Positions 32,722-41,899 of a stretch of 64,000 nucleotides of DNA are shown here, piece after piece. The stretch's first letter is position 1; every line of letters starts with the position of its first letter. The notes under the pieces were generated by a model. It had not been told where the DNA came from, ran no database searches, and saw nothing but the letters and a program-made list of their open reading frames with translations. Both the position numbers and the translations under genes were made by a program. The DNA comes from CAZYBU01 sp964645775 (GTDB taxonomy: Bacteria; Spirochaetota; UBA4802; UBA5550): assembly GCA_964645775.1 (NCBI GenBank), contig CAZYBU010000002.1, positions 102,021 to 166,020 on the forward strand, written 5' to 3'.

Positions 32722-34212
32722 ATGATCCGTTTTGTAGTTACCTTTCTTATTATCCTGTCCCTTCTCTCCGGTTGTTCTCCGGACGGGAAGAGAACAAGTC
32801 TGACGCTTCATCTGCCCAAATCCTCCCTCAAGTCGGCCGCCCCCTTTCTGAATGAAAGCGGGCTTCCCTCTGATGAGACAGGATTCATTCTCTATGATCC
32901 CGCGACCGGAACAATCATCACTTCCTCAAACCGTCACACTCCCTTTATCCCGGCTTCCACCACCAAGCTCATCACGGCACTGGCCGGATTGGAAACCCTG
33001 GGAGAAGACTACACCTTTTCCACGATTCTGGCCCACAGCGGTTTTATACGAAAGGGTGTTCTCCATGGAGATCTTTACCTTGTCGGTTCCGGTGACCCGG
33101 GTCTGAGCGCCTCCCATCTTATGACCATGATCGAAAAAATGAAGGAAAAGGGTATCAGGAAGATTCGCGGAAGTTTTATCTATGACCAGGGGGCCTTCGA
33201 GGTGCGTTCCCGCATTGAAAATGAGATGTCGGATGACCGCTCCTACAATACCGGAATCGGTCCCCTCTCCCTCGATTACAACCGCATATTCGCCTGGTGG
33301 GACCTGAGGGACAAAAATGAAAAGAAACTCTACCTGACCCCGGGACTGGCGAACCTTAAGGTCAGACAGGGCAGCGAAAAGCTTGAGGAGACCATGACCT
33401 TCAAACCCCGGGAAAAAATGGATGATACCATCTGGGTCATGACCTCTGAGCCGAGAAAAAAACGGGGCAGCGCCCGTCTGCCGGTAAAAAGACCGGGACT
33501 TCACACGGCAGCTATCTTCCGTCTCCTGGCCTCCCACCAGGGTATAGAGCTGTCCTCACCGAGGGAGGGGACGCTTCCCGATAAGCACGGTATCCTGGCC
33601 GAGCACGGGAGTCGTCCCCTCCTCGAATATATGGACACCATGCTCACCTACAGCAGCAATATCATGGCAGAGATGATACTTCTCAAAACGGTATCCTCCT
33701 TCCTGGGACGGAGCTCAACCCTCACGGAAGGGGGACTCTTCCTCGAGTCCTTCTGCAAAGAAAGAATAAAAGGGATAGACTGGAGCGGCCTACACATGGT
33801 AAACGGCTCCGGCCTTACCAGCGCTAACCGTATATCGCCGGAGCAGATGCTCGCTGTCCTTATGTACGCTTCACGGAGCCGGTACGGAGAAAAACGTTTC
33901 TTTTCACTCCTTCCCCTATCCGGCTGGGAGTGGTCTCTCATCTCACGCCTGAACCATCCGGATGAGGTCTTCCGGATCCAGGCCAAGACCGGCACCATCA
34001 ACTACGCCCTGGGCCTGGCCGGGACCCTGCGGGGAAAAAGCGGAAAGGAATACCTCTTCTCCCTTTTCGTTACCGATTACGGAAAAAGAAAGGCTTTCGA
34101 AACATCGAAGGAACACCGCAGCCTGGAACAGACCCGGATCATCAACGCCTGGATAAGTGACCGAAAGAAGAAGATGGACCGCCTGCTCCGCCTCTGGATA
34201 GATTCCTTTTAG
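32722..34212 (+). CDS. dacB: D-Ala-D-Ala carboxypeptidase, PBP4/DacB type (S13), lipoprotein
   Basis: 496 residues. The lipoprotein signal (RFVVTFLIILSLLSGC) puts the Cys at residue 18. The enzyme trims or cleaves cross-linked peptidoglycan peptides in the periplasm. Penicillin-binding motifs are complete: SxxK in PASTTKLIT (Ser79, Lys82), SxN in TYSSNIMAE and KTG in QAKTGTINYA. GDLYLVGSGDPGLS is typical of S13 enzymes. The start at 32722 fits the signal peptide; an upstream in-frame ATG (32689) overlaps the preceding gene and would put 11 extra residues before it. Lipid anchoring is unusual for this family, which is more often soluble periplasmic. Confidence 0.92.
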   Translation: MIRFVVTFLIILSLLSGCSPDGKRTSLTLHLPKSSLKSAAPFLNESGLPSDETGFILYDPATGTIITSSNRHTPFIPASTTKLITALAGLETLGEDYTFSTILAHSGFIRKGVLHGDLYLVGSGDPGLSASHLMTMIEKMKEKGIRKIRGSFIYDQGAFEVRSRIENEMSDDRSYNTGIGPLSLDYNRIFAWWDLRDKNEKKLYLTPGLANLKVRQGSEKLEETMTFKPREKMDDTIWVMTSEPRKKRGSARLPVKRPGLHTAAIFRLLASHQGIELSSPREGTLPDKHGILAEHGSRPLLEYMDTMLTYSSNIMAEMILLKTVSSFLGRSSTLTEGGLFLESFCKERIKGIDWSGLHMVNGSGLTSANRISPEQMLAVLMYASRSRYGEKRFFSLLPLSGWEWSLISRLNHPDEVFRIQAKTGTINYALGLAGTLRGKSGKEYLFSLFVTDYGKRKAFETSKEHRSLEQTRIINAWISDRKKKMDRLLRLWIDSF

Positions 34213-34231
34213 TGCCCCTTCAACTAAAAGG
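34205..34231. terminator. Convergent hairpin containing both stop codons
   Basis: CCTTTTAG (34205-34212) pairs perfectly with CTAAAAGG (34224-34231) around an 11-base loop. The TAG of the dacB-like gene and the stop of the opposing Ldh-family gene both lie inside the arms. It probably serves as a weak bidirectional terminator. Confidence 0.55.
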
Positions 34232-35336
34232 GAAAATCGTACCCATCCACGCCCAGTTCCCGGATAAGGGACGTAACCTCTTTCTGCAGTTCCCGGTTAA
34301 GAGGCACACCCTTATCTTTTCTCTCCTCCCATGCTATCCACTCCTTCTCTCCCGGCGTGTATATACGTTCCGCTCCCGGCATAAGAGTGGAGCCGCGAAG
34401 CTGCCGGAGAATCTCTCCCGAGATTCTCCTGAACTCGGCCGGTTCAATGAAATGCTCCACATTTATGGCCAGGAAGAAATGTCCCAGGTTATAGGGTCGC
34501 TTCTCGCCCGATTCATCCAGTCCGGTCAGCATCTTCATGAATCCACCTCCCTGCAGGGCGGCAGAGAGTATCTCCACAACCGTGGCGTATCCGTATCCCT
34601 TGTACCCTCCGGTATCCTCCCCTATGCCCCCGAGGGGGACCAGGGCCGCGGTTCCGGCCACCAGGTCTTTAAGGACCTGGTTCGGTTCCGTGCCGGTAGT
34701 GCCATCCTGGCGGATGACCCATCCTTCCGGCATATCCCTGCCCAGCCTGGCGTAGACCTCGATCTTTCCTCTCTGGGAGACGGATGTGGCGCAGTCCAGT
34801 AAAAAAGGAAAGTCCTCGTCCGTCGGCATCGCAAAGGTCAGCGGATTGGTCCCCAGCATGTTTTCCACCCCGAAGGTGGGGGCAATGGAAGGACGGGCGT
34901 TAGTCCCGCTAATACCGATCATCCCCTCCTCCACGGCCATGAGGGGATAGTAACCGGCGATGCCGTAATGGCTGGAATTCCGCACGGCTGTCATTCCCAC
35001 TCCGTACTTCTTCGCCCTGTCAAGGGCCATCTGCATCGCCTTTTTACCGATAACGTGTCCCATGCCGTTATGACCGTCTATGACGGCCGTGGCCGGGCTT
35101 TCCCGGACCACTTCCATTTTCGTTACAGGATTAACGATGCCGGCCTGTATGCGGTCGATATATATCGGTTTGAGACGGTTCATACCGTGGGAATCGATAC
35201 CAAGCTTATCCGCCTTGATGAGCACGTCCGCTATAATCCTCGCGTCATCCCCCGGTACATCGACCTTCATGAGGACGTCCACCATGAACCTTTCCATGGT
35301 ATCGAAATCTACCCATACGATTCCCTCTTCACTCAT
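34224..35336 (-). CDS. Ldh_2-family (malate/L-sulfolactate type) NAD(P)-dependent dehydrogenase
   Basis: 370 residues, usual for the family. These enzymes oxidise 2-hydroxy acids (malate, lactate, ureidoglycolate, sulfolactate) or reduce imines. Family stretches: GIDSHGMNRLKPIY (residue ~47, with the conserved His), VRNSSHYGIAGYY (catalytic His region), FGVENMLGTNPLTFAMPT, and GYKGYGYATVVEILSAALQG near 255. The start ATG at 35336 has AAAGGAG upstream and clears the folD stop at 35350; the longer frame would overlap it. The exact substrate cannot be assigned. Confidence 0.9.
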   Translation of the reverse strand: MSEEGIVWVDFDTMERFMVDVLMKVDVPGDDARIIADVLIKADKLGIDSHGMNRLKPIYIDRIQAGIVNPVTKMEVVRESPATAVIDGHNGMGHVIGKKAMQMALDRAKKYGVGMTAVRNSSHYGIAGYYPLMAVEEGMIGISGTNARPSIAPTFGVENMLGTNPLTFAMPTDEDFPFLLDCATSVSQRGKIEVYARLGRDMPEGWVIRQDGTTGTEPNQVLKDLVAGTAALVPLGGIGEDTGGYKGYGYATVVEILSAALQGGGFMKMLTGLDESGEKRPYNLGHFFLAINVEHFIEPAEFRRISGEILRQLRGSTLMPGAERIYTPGEKEWIAWEERKDKGVPLNRELQKEVTSLIRELGVDGYDFPF

Positions 35337-35349
35337 GCTCTTTCTCCTT

Positions 35350-36246
35350 TCAACAGACATCCACTCCCTTCTGGAGATACCAGGCGTGGAGTGTGTTTTT
35401 TAAAAGCATGGTGCGGGTAAGGGGGCCCACCCCGCCGGGGACGGGTGTTATGGCCCGGACCTTCTCCCGTACCTTTTCAAAGTCGACGTCTCCCACAAGT
35501 CGGTATCCCTTTTCCGTGGCGGGGTCATCCACCCGGTTCATTCCCACGTCTATGACAATGGCGTCTTCCCTTACCATATCCGCGGTGACAAGGCCCGGTC
35601 TTCCGGCCGCCACCACAAGGATATCAGCCTGGCGGGTGAAATACCCCATCTCTTTCGTCCCGGTGTGACATATGGTGACCGTACAATTGGCCTGATCGTT
35701 CTTCTGGTACATCATGTTGGCCATCGGTTTACCCACGATGTTGCTCCGGCCCACGACGACAACGTGTTTCCCTTTGAGGTCAGGTTCATACCGGTGTATC
35801 AACTCCTGGCATCCGGCCGGTGTACAGGGGCGGAAACAGCGGCTGTCCCCGATAACAAGGCGGCCCATGTTTATCGGGTGGAACCCGTCCACGTCCCGGG
35901 CTGGATCTATCCTTTCGATGACCAGGTCCTCCCGGATATGACCGGGCAGGGGAAGCTGTACCAGTATCCCGTTTATATCCGGGTCAGCGTTGAGTCTGTC
36001 GACAAGGTCAAGCAGCTCGTTCTCCGGGATCGAGGCGTCGAGGGTGTGCTGTACCGGCCGGATACCGGTGGCCTCGCAGTCCCTCCCCTTCATGCGCACG
36101 TACACGCCAGAAGCCGGATCGTCTCCCACCAGGACCACGGCAAGGGTTGGCGCCTCCCCGTGCTTCTCGCGAATCTCATCCACCTGCCGTTTAATCTCTT
36201 CCCGCATAAGGGCGGCCACCGCGTTTCCATCAATTATTTCGGACAT
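35350..36246 (-). CDS. folD: Bifunctional methylenetetrahydrofolate dehydrogenase/cyclohydrolase
   Basis: 298 residues. It interconverts 5,10-methylene-, methenyl- and 10-formyl-tetrahydrofolate. Conserved parts: YVRMKGRDCEATGI (catalytic Tyr and Lys), GILVQLPLPGHI, DVDGFHPINMGRL, CTPAGCQELI, VVVVGRSNIVGKPMANMM and PGGVGPLTRTMLLKNT. The start ATG (36246) has GGGAG seven bases upstream; the frame extends six codons further without improvement. A good promoter lies at 36277-36304. It is probably co-transcribed with the downstream dehydrogenase, whose start is 13 bases after its stop. Confidence 0.97.
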   Translation of the reverse strand: MSEIIDGNAVAALMREEIKRQVDEIREKHGEAPTLAVVLVGDDPASGVYVRMKGRDCEATGIRPVQHTLDASIPENELLDLVDRLNADPDINGILVQLPLPGHIREDLVIERIDPARDVDGFHPINMGRLVIGDSRCFRPCTPAGCQELIHRYEPDLKGKHVVVVGRSNIVGKPMANMMYQKNDQANCTVTICHTGTKEMGYFTRQADILVVAAGRPGLVTADMVREDAIVIDVGMNRVDDPATEKGYRLVGDVDFEKVREKVRAITPVPGGVGPLTRTMLLKNTLHAWYLQKGVDVC

Positions 36247-36276
36247 TCGTTCACTCCCGCGCAATGTATCGTTACA

Positions 36277-36304
36277 GTTCTATCTCCAGTAATCATTTTG
36301 TCAA
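36277..36304 (-). promoter_or_regulatory. Predicted promoter of folD
   Basis: On the minus strand TTGACA (36299-36304) and TAGAAC (36277-36282) are 16 bases apart, about 30 bases upstream of the folD start codon. Confidence 0.5.
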
Positions 36305-36436
36305 ATCAAAGTGGATACTCATCTGATAGCAAGATAAACCATACCTTTAGAGTTGACAGAACCCGTTTCTGGAGGATAGTGGTCCCGCCGGCCCGAACAA
36401 TCCCTGTCGGTCTATCCTTTTCCCGGGGTGATAACA

Positions 36437-37252
36437 ATGCGAATAAACCGCCTGCCTCTATTTCTTCTGATCCCGGTCTTTCTCCTGGGCGCGGGTGCAG
36501 GATACCTCCTTCTTGAAAAGAAAAAAAGCGAGACTCTGAAGACATGGTCCCGGGAAATCGGCCGTTTCACCGATGATGTCTACGCGCTGGAGCGTTCCGT
36601 CATAGAAACGGTGCCCATCTACTCAGATTACGCCACCGGCAGGAGAGAAGCTATTCTTCGCACTCACCTTCTGGCCGATCACCTGGAAGTTGCCCGAAGA
36701 CACGGCCTGGCCCCAGACATAGACCCGGACCAGGCGAAACGTGAAGGCAAGCTTGTCCCGATCCTGCGAAACCCGAAAAGCCTCTTCTTCTTCTACGGCC
36801 TGAAGAGGGAAAACCGATTTCTCACGCCCCAGGCCCGCAGGGGCCTGGAGGAGGTAACCCGCAGGTTCAACGAAAATCTCCGCAGACGGGGAGGAAAGGG
36901 CAAGGTAAAGCTGGCCCTATCGTCCGCCTTCAGGAGCGAAGCGTACCAGAAAAAACTCCGGAAAGAAAACCTCAACGCCAGTGTCATTTCAAGTCACAGC
37001 TACGGGGCAAGTTTTGACATTTTCTGGGACGATTTCTTCGTCGCGGTTGAAGGCGTTTACAATATTCCCGCACCCATGGAGGAATCCTTCGGGAAACTGA
37101 CCAGCCGTACCGGATTCCTTCTGGGAGACGGACTGAGAAGACAATTCAGGACCATTCTCATGGAGACACTTATTGAGATGCAGAATGAAGGCAGACTCTA
37201 CGTCATCCTGGAAAAGAGGCAGCGCTGCTACCACATAACCATCCTGCCCTGA
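36437..37252 (+). CDS. Membrane-anchored peptidase-M15-like (DUF5715-type) protein
   Basis: 271 residues. One N-terminal membrane anchor (LPLFLLIPVFLLGAGAGYLL) leaves the rest in the periplasm. The core region (LALSSAFRSEAYQKKLRKEN, then SSHSYGASFDIFWD) resembles the D,D-carboxypeptidase/VanY fold: an R after SAF, and the S.HxxGxxxD pattern supplying His and Asp zinc ligands. A second C-terminal His as usual third ligand is only tentatively placed (CYHITIL). It could act on peptidoglycan stem peptides, or be an inactive relative. TTGACA at about 36352 with GATAGT 16 bases later may be its promoter. ATG chosen over the GTG nine bases earlier because GGGGTG precedes it. Confidence 0.65.
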   Translation: MRINRLPLFLLIPVFLLGAGAGYLLLEKKKSETLKTWSREIGRFTDDVYALERSVIETVPIYSDYATGRREAILRTHLLADHLEVARRHGLAPDIDPDQAKREGKLVPILRNPKSLFFFYGLKRENRFLTPQARRGLEEVTRRFNENLRRRGGKGKVKLALSSAFRSEAYQKKLRKENLNASVISSHSYGASFDIFWDDFFVAVEGVYNIPAPMEESFGKLTSRTGFLLGDGLRRQFRTILMETLIEMQNEGRLYVILEKRQRCYHITILP

Positions 37253-38167
37253 TTATCTCTTCTCCAGAGAGGCGATCAGTTCCAGTCCCCGGGCGCACTG
37301 GTCGTCACTGTACTTTGATTTTATCTCGATAATATTGAGATCATTGCCTCTAATCCATTTTCCGTATCTCTCAAAATCGATCTCACCCATGCCGGGAGGC
37401 TGATGGTCATGCCTTACCCGAATATCATGAATGTGATATCCTACGATGCCGGAACCGAAGGTCTCCAGGTAATCATCGAGGCCGGGGCCACCGAAGAGTT
37501 TCGTGGCGCAGGCGTGCCCCCAGTCGAGCCAGGGTCCCAGTGGGGCGCCACGGAAGGTGTCGATGATCTGTCGGGTCTCATCAAGGTTCGGGATCTCGCT
37601 CCTGTAATAGCGGTTCTCCAGGCCGAGGGTGATGCCGTACCTTTCGGCAACAGGGATGAGTCTCTCCAGCCCCTTCAGTACCCGGTCCAGATGGAGAGAG
37701 ACATACTTCTCCCGGAGTTTCATGTGTTCATCGATCATACTGCGGGCCTCTGCCGTGTTCTGCAGACCATTATCCGCCAGCTCCTGATAGCTCTTCTTTC
37801 GCCGGTCAATTCCGGTGTCCCCGAGATGAAACACGGCCCTGGAGGCCCCGGCCCGGTCGCAGAACTCAAGGGTACGTTTTGAATACTTCACGGCCCGTTC
37901 CCATTCTTCATCATCCAGAGAGGAGAGGCGAAAGATGTCACCGTCGGCATCCTCAGGCTTTACTATATCGGGGAGGGGGCAGTAATTGTGAAGACTGCTG
38001 ATTCCGATCCCCAGCTTCCGGGCCTCGGAGAGAAGTTCATTGAAATACCCCTCCTCCATGCGGTACTCCAGTTCCAGATATTCAGCCCCCATATCCCGGG
38101 CGGCCCGGGCCGCTTCAGCCGGGCTTCTGCCTGTACGGGCAAAGAACGCGGTTGAAAGGCCCGGCAT
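37253..38167 (-). CDS. Sugar phosphate isomerase/epimerase-family TIM-barrel protein
   Basis: 304 residues. It fits the AP-endonuclease-2/xylose-isomerase-like barrel: YLELEYRMEEGY, SSLHNYCPLP, ASRAVFHLGDTGID (strand with His), GITLGLENRYYRSEIPNLDE (metal Glu), GPWLDWGHACATKL (metal Asp and His), VGYHIHDIRVRHDHQPPGMG (metal His) and IIEIKSKYS (last metal Glu). The enzyme probably isomerises or epimerises a sugar or sugar acid; substrate unknown. Its ATG lies one base after the stop of the penicillin-acylase-family gene, so the two are coupled. Confidence 0.85.
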   Translation of the reverse strand: MPGLSTAFFARTGRSPAEAARAARDMGAEYLELEYRMEEGYFNELLSEARKLGIGISSLHNYCPLPDIVKPEDADGDIFRLSSLDDEEWERAVKYSKRTLEFCDRAGASRAVFHLGDTGIDRRKKSYQELADNGLQNTAEARSMIDEHMKLREKYVSLHLDRVLKGLERLIPVAERYGITLGLENRYYRSEIPNLDETRQIIDTFRGAPLGPWLDWGHACATKLFGGPGLDDYLETFGSGIVGYHIHDIRVRHDHQPPGMGEIDFERYGKWIRGNDLNIIEIKSKYSDDQCARGLELIASLEKR

Positions 38168-38168
38168 G

Positions 38169-40601
38169 TCAGGAATCGTCTCCGGAGCCGTCGGGCGCCG
38201 GCACGAGGTGATAGATCACTTTGCCATGTCTGGAAACGGCGGTGTCGCTGAACCACCAGAAAACAGGAGTGCCTGAATGATAGGCACGAATCTGGTCCGA
38301 GGCGTGGGGATGGAAAAGCCTGTCCGTGACACCGCAGGAGATGACCGCCGCCACCCGGTCCGGGTCGGAAAGGTCGGCTACCATCCTGAGGGCGGCTGAA
38401 TACGTAACCTTGTAAGGATCGCTGTACCGGTAGAGGGCCCTGTAGAGGGTCTCGTTGGAACCGGACATCTCGACAGGACCCTTCCCGAGAAGAGTTTTCA
38501 GGATGCCGGAACGACCGATGGGATGCATGTAGTACATGGTATGGATATCACCCCACTCTACCATGGTCGCTTTCTTTCCGGTACGCTCCCCTGTCTCCTT
38601 TTTCACATGGTCCACGGCCTGCAGGATAAGGTCGTCCCGGTTCTCCCTGCGGGCCGTGGAGCGGTCGTCGAACCATTGATTGTCAGGGTCCTGGAACATC
38701 CGGAGAAAACGTTCTTTCCAGTAATAGTCCACGTCGAGCATGGTACCTGTCAGCTCTTCCCCCAGTTCATCCCGGAAGGTAAGGTAGACCAGGCGCCTTA
38801 AAAGCATCTGGAAGAGGGCCGGTGCCGTCTCCCGGGCCCTGTCATGATTGTCCCATCGCAGCAGGATATCTCCCAGATCACGGGTATCCTCCCTTTTCAT
38901 AAGGATCTCAGCAAAAACCGGCGCCATCTCTTCAGCCAGTTTATTCCGGTTGTCCCTCTGGAACTTCCAGCTCTTCTTCCAGTCCTGTTCAGGATGCTCT
39001 GACATGAGTTCCTTCAACCTGCGGTACCGGAAGGAAGAACTGAAATAAGAAGAATAGTAGTAAGGATAGTCCCGTTTTATGGCCTTATGATTGCTGGTAC
39101 CGATCCAACCCTTATCCGGGTTTACACGGTGGGGCATCTTATCCTTCGGTATCCAACCTGTCCAGTCGTCCCGGTCCGGAACGGGCGCCGGGAGGGAGCC
39201 GTCCCTTCCCCTGCGGATGGGAAGCTGTCCCGTGGTCTGCCAGGCAATATTACCGTCCGTGTCTGCCATAACAAAATTCAGGGCGATAGGAGTCACCCTG
39301 GAGAGAACATCACGAAGCTCGGAAACTGAGCTGACATCCATAATCCTCTCTATGCCTGTCTCCTCCTTCATGGCCTCGTAGGGAGCCCACCGGAGAGAGA
39401 GAACATGGTCAGACTTTAGACCCGGCAACACGGTGGATACCACCGGTCCCCGTTTCGTTTTCCGAATGGAAATGGTCTCCTCCCTCATTCCAGTGACGCT
39501 TCTGCTGTCACGGATAAGGATTGTTTCCCGGATCACCTGGAAGGGGACCGGTTTACCCTTTTCCATGTAACTGCCCGGGTTCGATGGATCGATGGTCTCC
39601 AGGTACAGGTCCTGGCAGTCCCCGTAGGCGTTGGTTATCCCCATGGCAATGTTATTGTTTCGTCCAACGATAATTCCCGGTATACCGGGAACCACGGCTC
39701 CTACCATCCGGATGTCCTCCGTGAATATACCTATAGGATACATGGGACCCGGCATAAGGGTGGTCTCCAGATGAGGGTCGTTCGCCACTATCGGCATGCC
39801 CATGCCGGTTCGGGTGCCGTTTACGGCCCAGTTATTGCTCCCCAATCCCCGGGAACGGGCGCCATCCTCCATGATTCCGGCCAGTAGAGGGTGCTGTTGC
39901 AGATCTTGAATCCCCACAGGTCTCCGGTCATGCCGCACGGCCGCGATAGAAGGCTCTTCTTCGTCATCCGGGTTAATATTCACCGGGGAAATCTCACGGT
40001 AGAGTTTTTCTCCCACGGCGTCGATAATCATCTGTCCTATGATCTCACTGTGGACATTGGCCGAGGTGATCCATCCCATGTAATACATGATGGCCAGGGA
40101 ATCCTCAACGGTCCATGGACGGACTTCCAGGCCGGCAAGGGAGAAGGCCCTCTGGTGGTCCTCCGGATAATTATGTATGAATTCGTTTACGCCATCCACA
40201 TAAGACTGAAAGAATTTTTTTGATTCGGGACTGAGGATGGAGGCGTGCTTTTTAGCGGCACGGTAAAAACCGAGGGTCCTCATGCGGATATCGAGCTCCC
40301 GGGCCTGCTCACCGGCAAGCTCGCTTATTCGGCCCTGGGACATGAGACGGGAGAGTTCCATCTGGAAGAGCCTGTCCTGTGCCGTAAGGAACCCCTGGGC
40401 CCTGATGGCATCCTCTCTGGAAGATGCGTAAAGGTAAGCCATTCCCTTTTCGTCCCTGACCACACGCACCTCTCCTTCCAGGCCCTGGAGAGGAAGCTTT
40501 CCGCTGGTGGTATAGTCATCGATGCCCGGAAGCATCAACAGGAAGATAGAGATGATAACCGCGGCAATAACCGGTAAAGCAATCAACAGTATTCGTTTCA
40601 T
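38169..40601 (-). CDS. Penicillin-acylase-family (S45) N-terminal nucleophile hydrolase
   Basis: 810 residues, normal for the precursor. An N-terminal hydrophobic anchor (ILLIALPVIAAVIISIFLLM) directs it to the envelope. The family self-cleaves before a catalytic Ser. Here that residue is Ser255 in GLGSNNWAVNG, preceded by an alpha-subunit-like 250 residues (LYASSREDAIRAQGFLTAQD, RISELAG) and followed by NDPHLE and GIPGIIVGRNNNIAMGITN. Relatives hydrolyse penicillins or N-acyl-homoserine lactones, so quorum quenching or use of N-acyl amino compounds is possible; the substrate cannot be told from sequence. The start ATG (40601) has AAAGGGG upstream. It is coupled to the TIM-barrel gene downstream. 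Confidence 0.92.
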   Translation of the reverse strand: MKRILLIALPVIAAVIISIFLLMLPGIDDYTTSGKLPLQGLEGEVRVVRDEKGMAYLYASSREDAIRAQGFLTAQDRLFQMELSRLMSQGRISELAGEQARELDIRMRTLGFYRAAKKHASILSPESKKFFQSYVDGVNEFIHNYPEDHQRAFSLAGLEVRPWTVEDSLAIMYYMGWITSANVHSEIIGQMIIDAVGEKLYREISPVNINPDDEEEPSIAAVRHDRRPVGIQDLQQHPLLAGIMEDGARSRGLGSNNWAVNGTRTGMGMPIVANDPHLETTLMPGPMYPIGIFTEDIRMVGAVVPGIPGIIVGRNNNIAMGITNAYGDCQDLYLETIDPSNPGSYMEKGKPVPFQVIRETILIRDSRSVTGMREETISIRKTKRGPVVSTVLPGLKSDHVLSLRWAPYEAMKEETGIERIMDVSSVSELRDVLSRVTPIALNFVMADTDGNIAWQTTGQLPIRRGRDGSLPAPVPDRDDWTGWIPKDKMPHRVNPDKGWIGTSNHKAIKRDYPYYYSSYFSSSFRYRRLKELMSEHPEQDWKKSWKFQRDNRNKLAEEMAPVFAEILMKREDTRDLGDILLRWDNHDRARETAPALFQMLLRRLVYLTFRDELGEELTGTMLDVDYYWKERFLRMFQDPDNQWFDDRSTARRENRDDLILQAVDHVKKETGERTGKKATMVEWGDIHTMYYMHPIGRSGILKTLLGKGPVEMSGSNETLYRALYRYSDPYKVTYSAALRMVADLSDPDRVAAVISCGVTDRLFHPHASDQIRAYHSGTPVFWWFSDTAVSRHGKVIYHLVPAPDGSGDDS

Positions 40602-40684
40602 GGAAATGACCCCTTTCACAGTGGAGGTTAAAGTGATCTCCAGCTTCGGTGCCATGTAAAGAACATTTTTTTACAGGAAAGATA

Positions 40685-40710
40685 CCGGCGGCGGAGAAAA
40701 CCGCCGCCGG
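40685..40710 (-). terminator. GC-rich hairpin after the VWA gene
   Basis: CCGGCGGCGG (40685-40694) and CCGCCGCCGG (40701-40710) form a perfect 10-bp stem with a six-base loop, just after the VWA stop. The T-content that follows on the minus strand is poor (TATCTTTCC), so termination may be partial. Confidence 0.6.
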
Positions 40711-40718
40711 CCGGGTCA

Positions 40719-41846
40719 TCAGTTCGGGGTAAAATTTTTCTTCAACGCCTGCCGGTTGACTGATTCCAGGACAGCGCGGTCAAAGGTGTCCTTCTGCGCA
40801 GATTCCGCCCGTTTTCTGCGAAGATATTCATCCCTCTCTCCGCCAAGCACCCGGATACGCTTCTGGAGGGCCTCTCTCTTTTTCCGCATTCCGGCCACAT
40901 AAGATCTTCTTTCTACGGAGCTCATACCGGAGAGTTCCCGGGGAAGTTGATCGTCTTCAATAGATTCCATGTCGACCCTGCCGTCCCGGACCGCGTCCAC
41001 CAGGTCCCAGCCGCTGTTCCGGTATACGGAACTCGATTTGGCCGAGGCTCTGTCCGCGCTCACGGAGGGCGCCAGTTTTTCCGCCATTTTGTCCTGCTTT
41101 TCCTGACGCTCCTTCTTCATTCTCCCTTCCTCCCCATAGGGGATATAGGTCTCATTCAGCTGTCTGCTTAACCGGGTCAACTCCGCGTCCTGGGGGGCCT
41201 GGATATGGACGATGTCCCGGTTATGATCGATACTGAAATAGTCACCGTCTGACATGATGGCTCCATCCTTCCAGCTGGTCCGGATACCTTCCCGGTGATC
41301 GCCGCAGAAGATGGTGTTAACAACGATCCCCCTGTGAGTGGCGTTACGGCAGCTTCTCCGGTAATCGATGGCTCCCTGAGTAAAGGGCTCGTTACCGGCG
41401 ATAAAAATCAGTTTAAGGGAACCGGGGTCAGGATCCCAGGCCAGTTCCCGGGAAGCCTGTTGTATAACCGTCCCGCAGTATTCGCTCCCGCCGTTGGTTA
41501 TCAGGGCGTGAAGGTTCTCGGAGACCAGGTCCAGGTCCGTGGTCAGGGGAGTAATCCTTCGAACATATCCGTTTTTCGGGCTGAGATTACTGTTCCCATA
41601 CTCGTAAAGCGCGACTTCCAGACGGGGAGAGACCCCTTCTTTCCTGGTCTCCGCCAGTTCGTTTACGATGGTCCAGAGCCGTGTCCGGGCCTGGTCGATA
41701 AGGCCGTTCATGCTGCTGGATGTGTCGAGTAGAATGGCCACCTGGATCGTCGGTCTTCCCGCTTCCCGGGCGGACAGGAAGGGGGTATCCTTCCAGCCGA
41801 TGAAGACAATGACAGAAGCTGTAACAACGATAAGGATTCTTTTCAT
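40719..41846 (-). CDS. Exported von Willebrand factor A domain protein
   Basis: 375 residues with an N-terminal signal helix (RILIVVTASVIVFIGW). The VWA domain (residues ~33-215) has a full MIDAS metal site: DTSSSMNGL, TNGGSEYCG and a later Asp. After it comes a Lys/Glu-rich helical region (225-375) with the phrase SSVYRNSGWDLVDAVRDG and a tail ending KKNFTPN. VWA domains mediate metal-dependent protein binding. Proteins with this tail are, from memory, found in Planctomycetes and Bacteroidetes. It follows the sigma/anti-sigma pair by 53 bases on the same strand and is probably its operon partner. Confidence 0.85.
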   Translation of the reverse strand: MKRILIVVTASVIVFIGWKDTPFLSAREAGRPTIQVAILLDTSSSMNGLIDQARTRLWTIVNELAETRKEGVSPRLEVALYEYGNSNLSPKNGYVRRITPLTTDLDLVSENLHALITNGGSEYCGTVIQQASRELAWDPDPGSLKLIFIAGNEPFTQGAIDYRRSCRNATHRGIVVNTIFCGDHREGIRTSWKDGAIMSDGDYFSIDHNRDIVHIQAPQDAELTRLSRQLNETYIPYGEEGRMKKERQEKQDKMAEKLAPSVSADRASAKSSSVYRNSGWDLVDAVRDGRVDMESIEDDQLPRELSGMSSVERRSYVAGMRKKREALQKRIRVLGGERDEYLRRKRAESAQKDTFDRAVLESVNRQALKKNFTPN

Positions 41847-41899
41847 GGTATTCCTCCTGTTTCTTTCCCTTTTGACGAAAAGGAGGAAAGGCCGGTTCT

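Noticed and set aside
36437..37252. Confident assignment as VanY D,D-carboxypeptidase
   Set aside because: Only the SxHxxGxxxD portion matches well. The third zinc ligand is not securely placed, so only a fold-level call was made.
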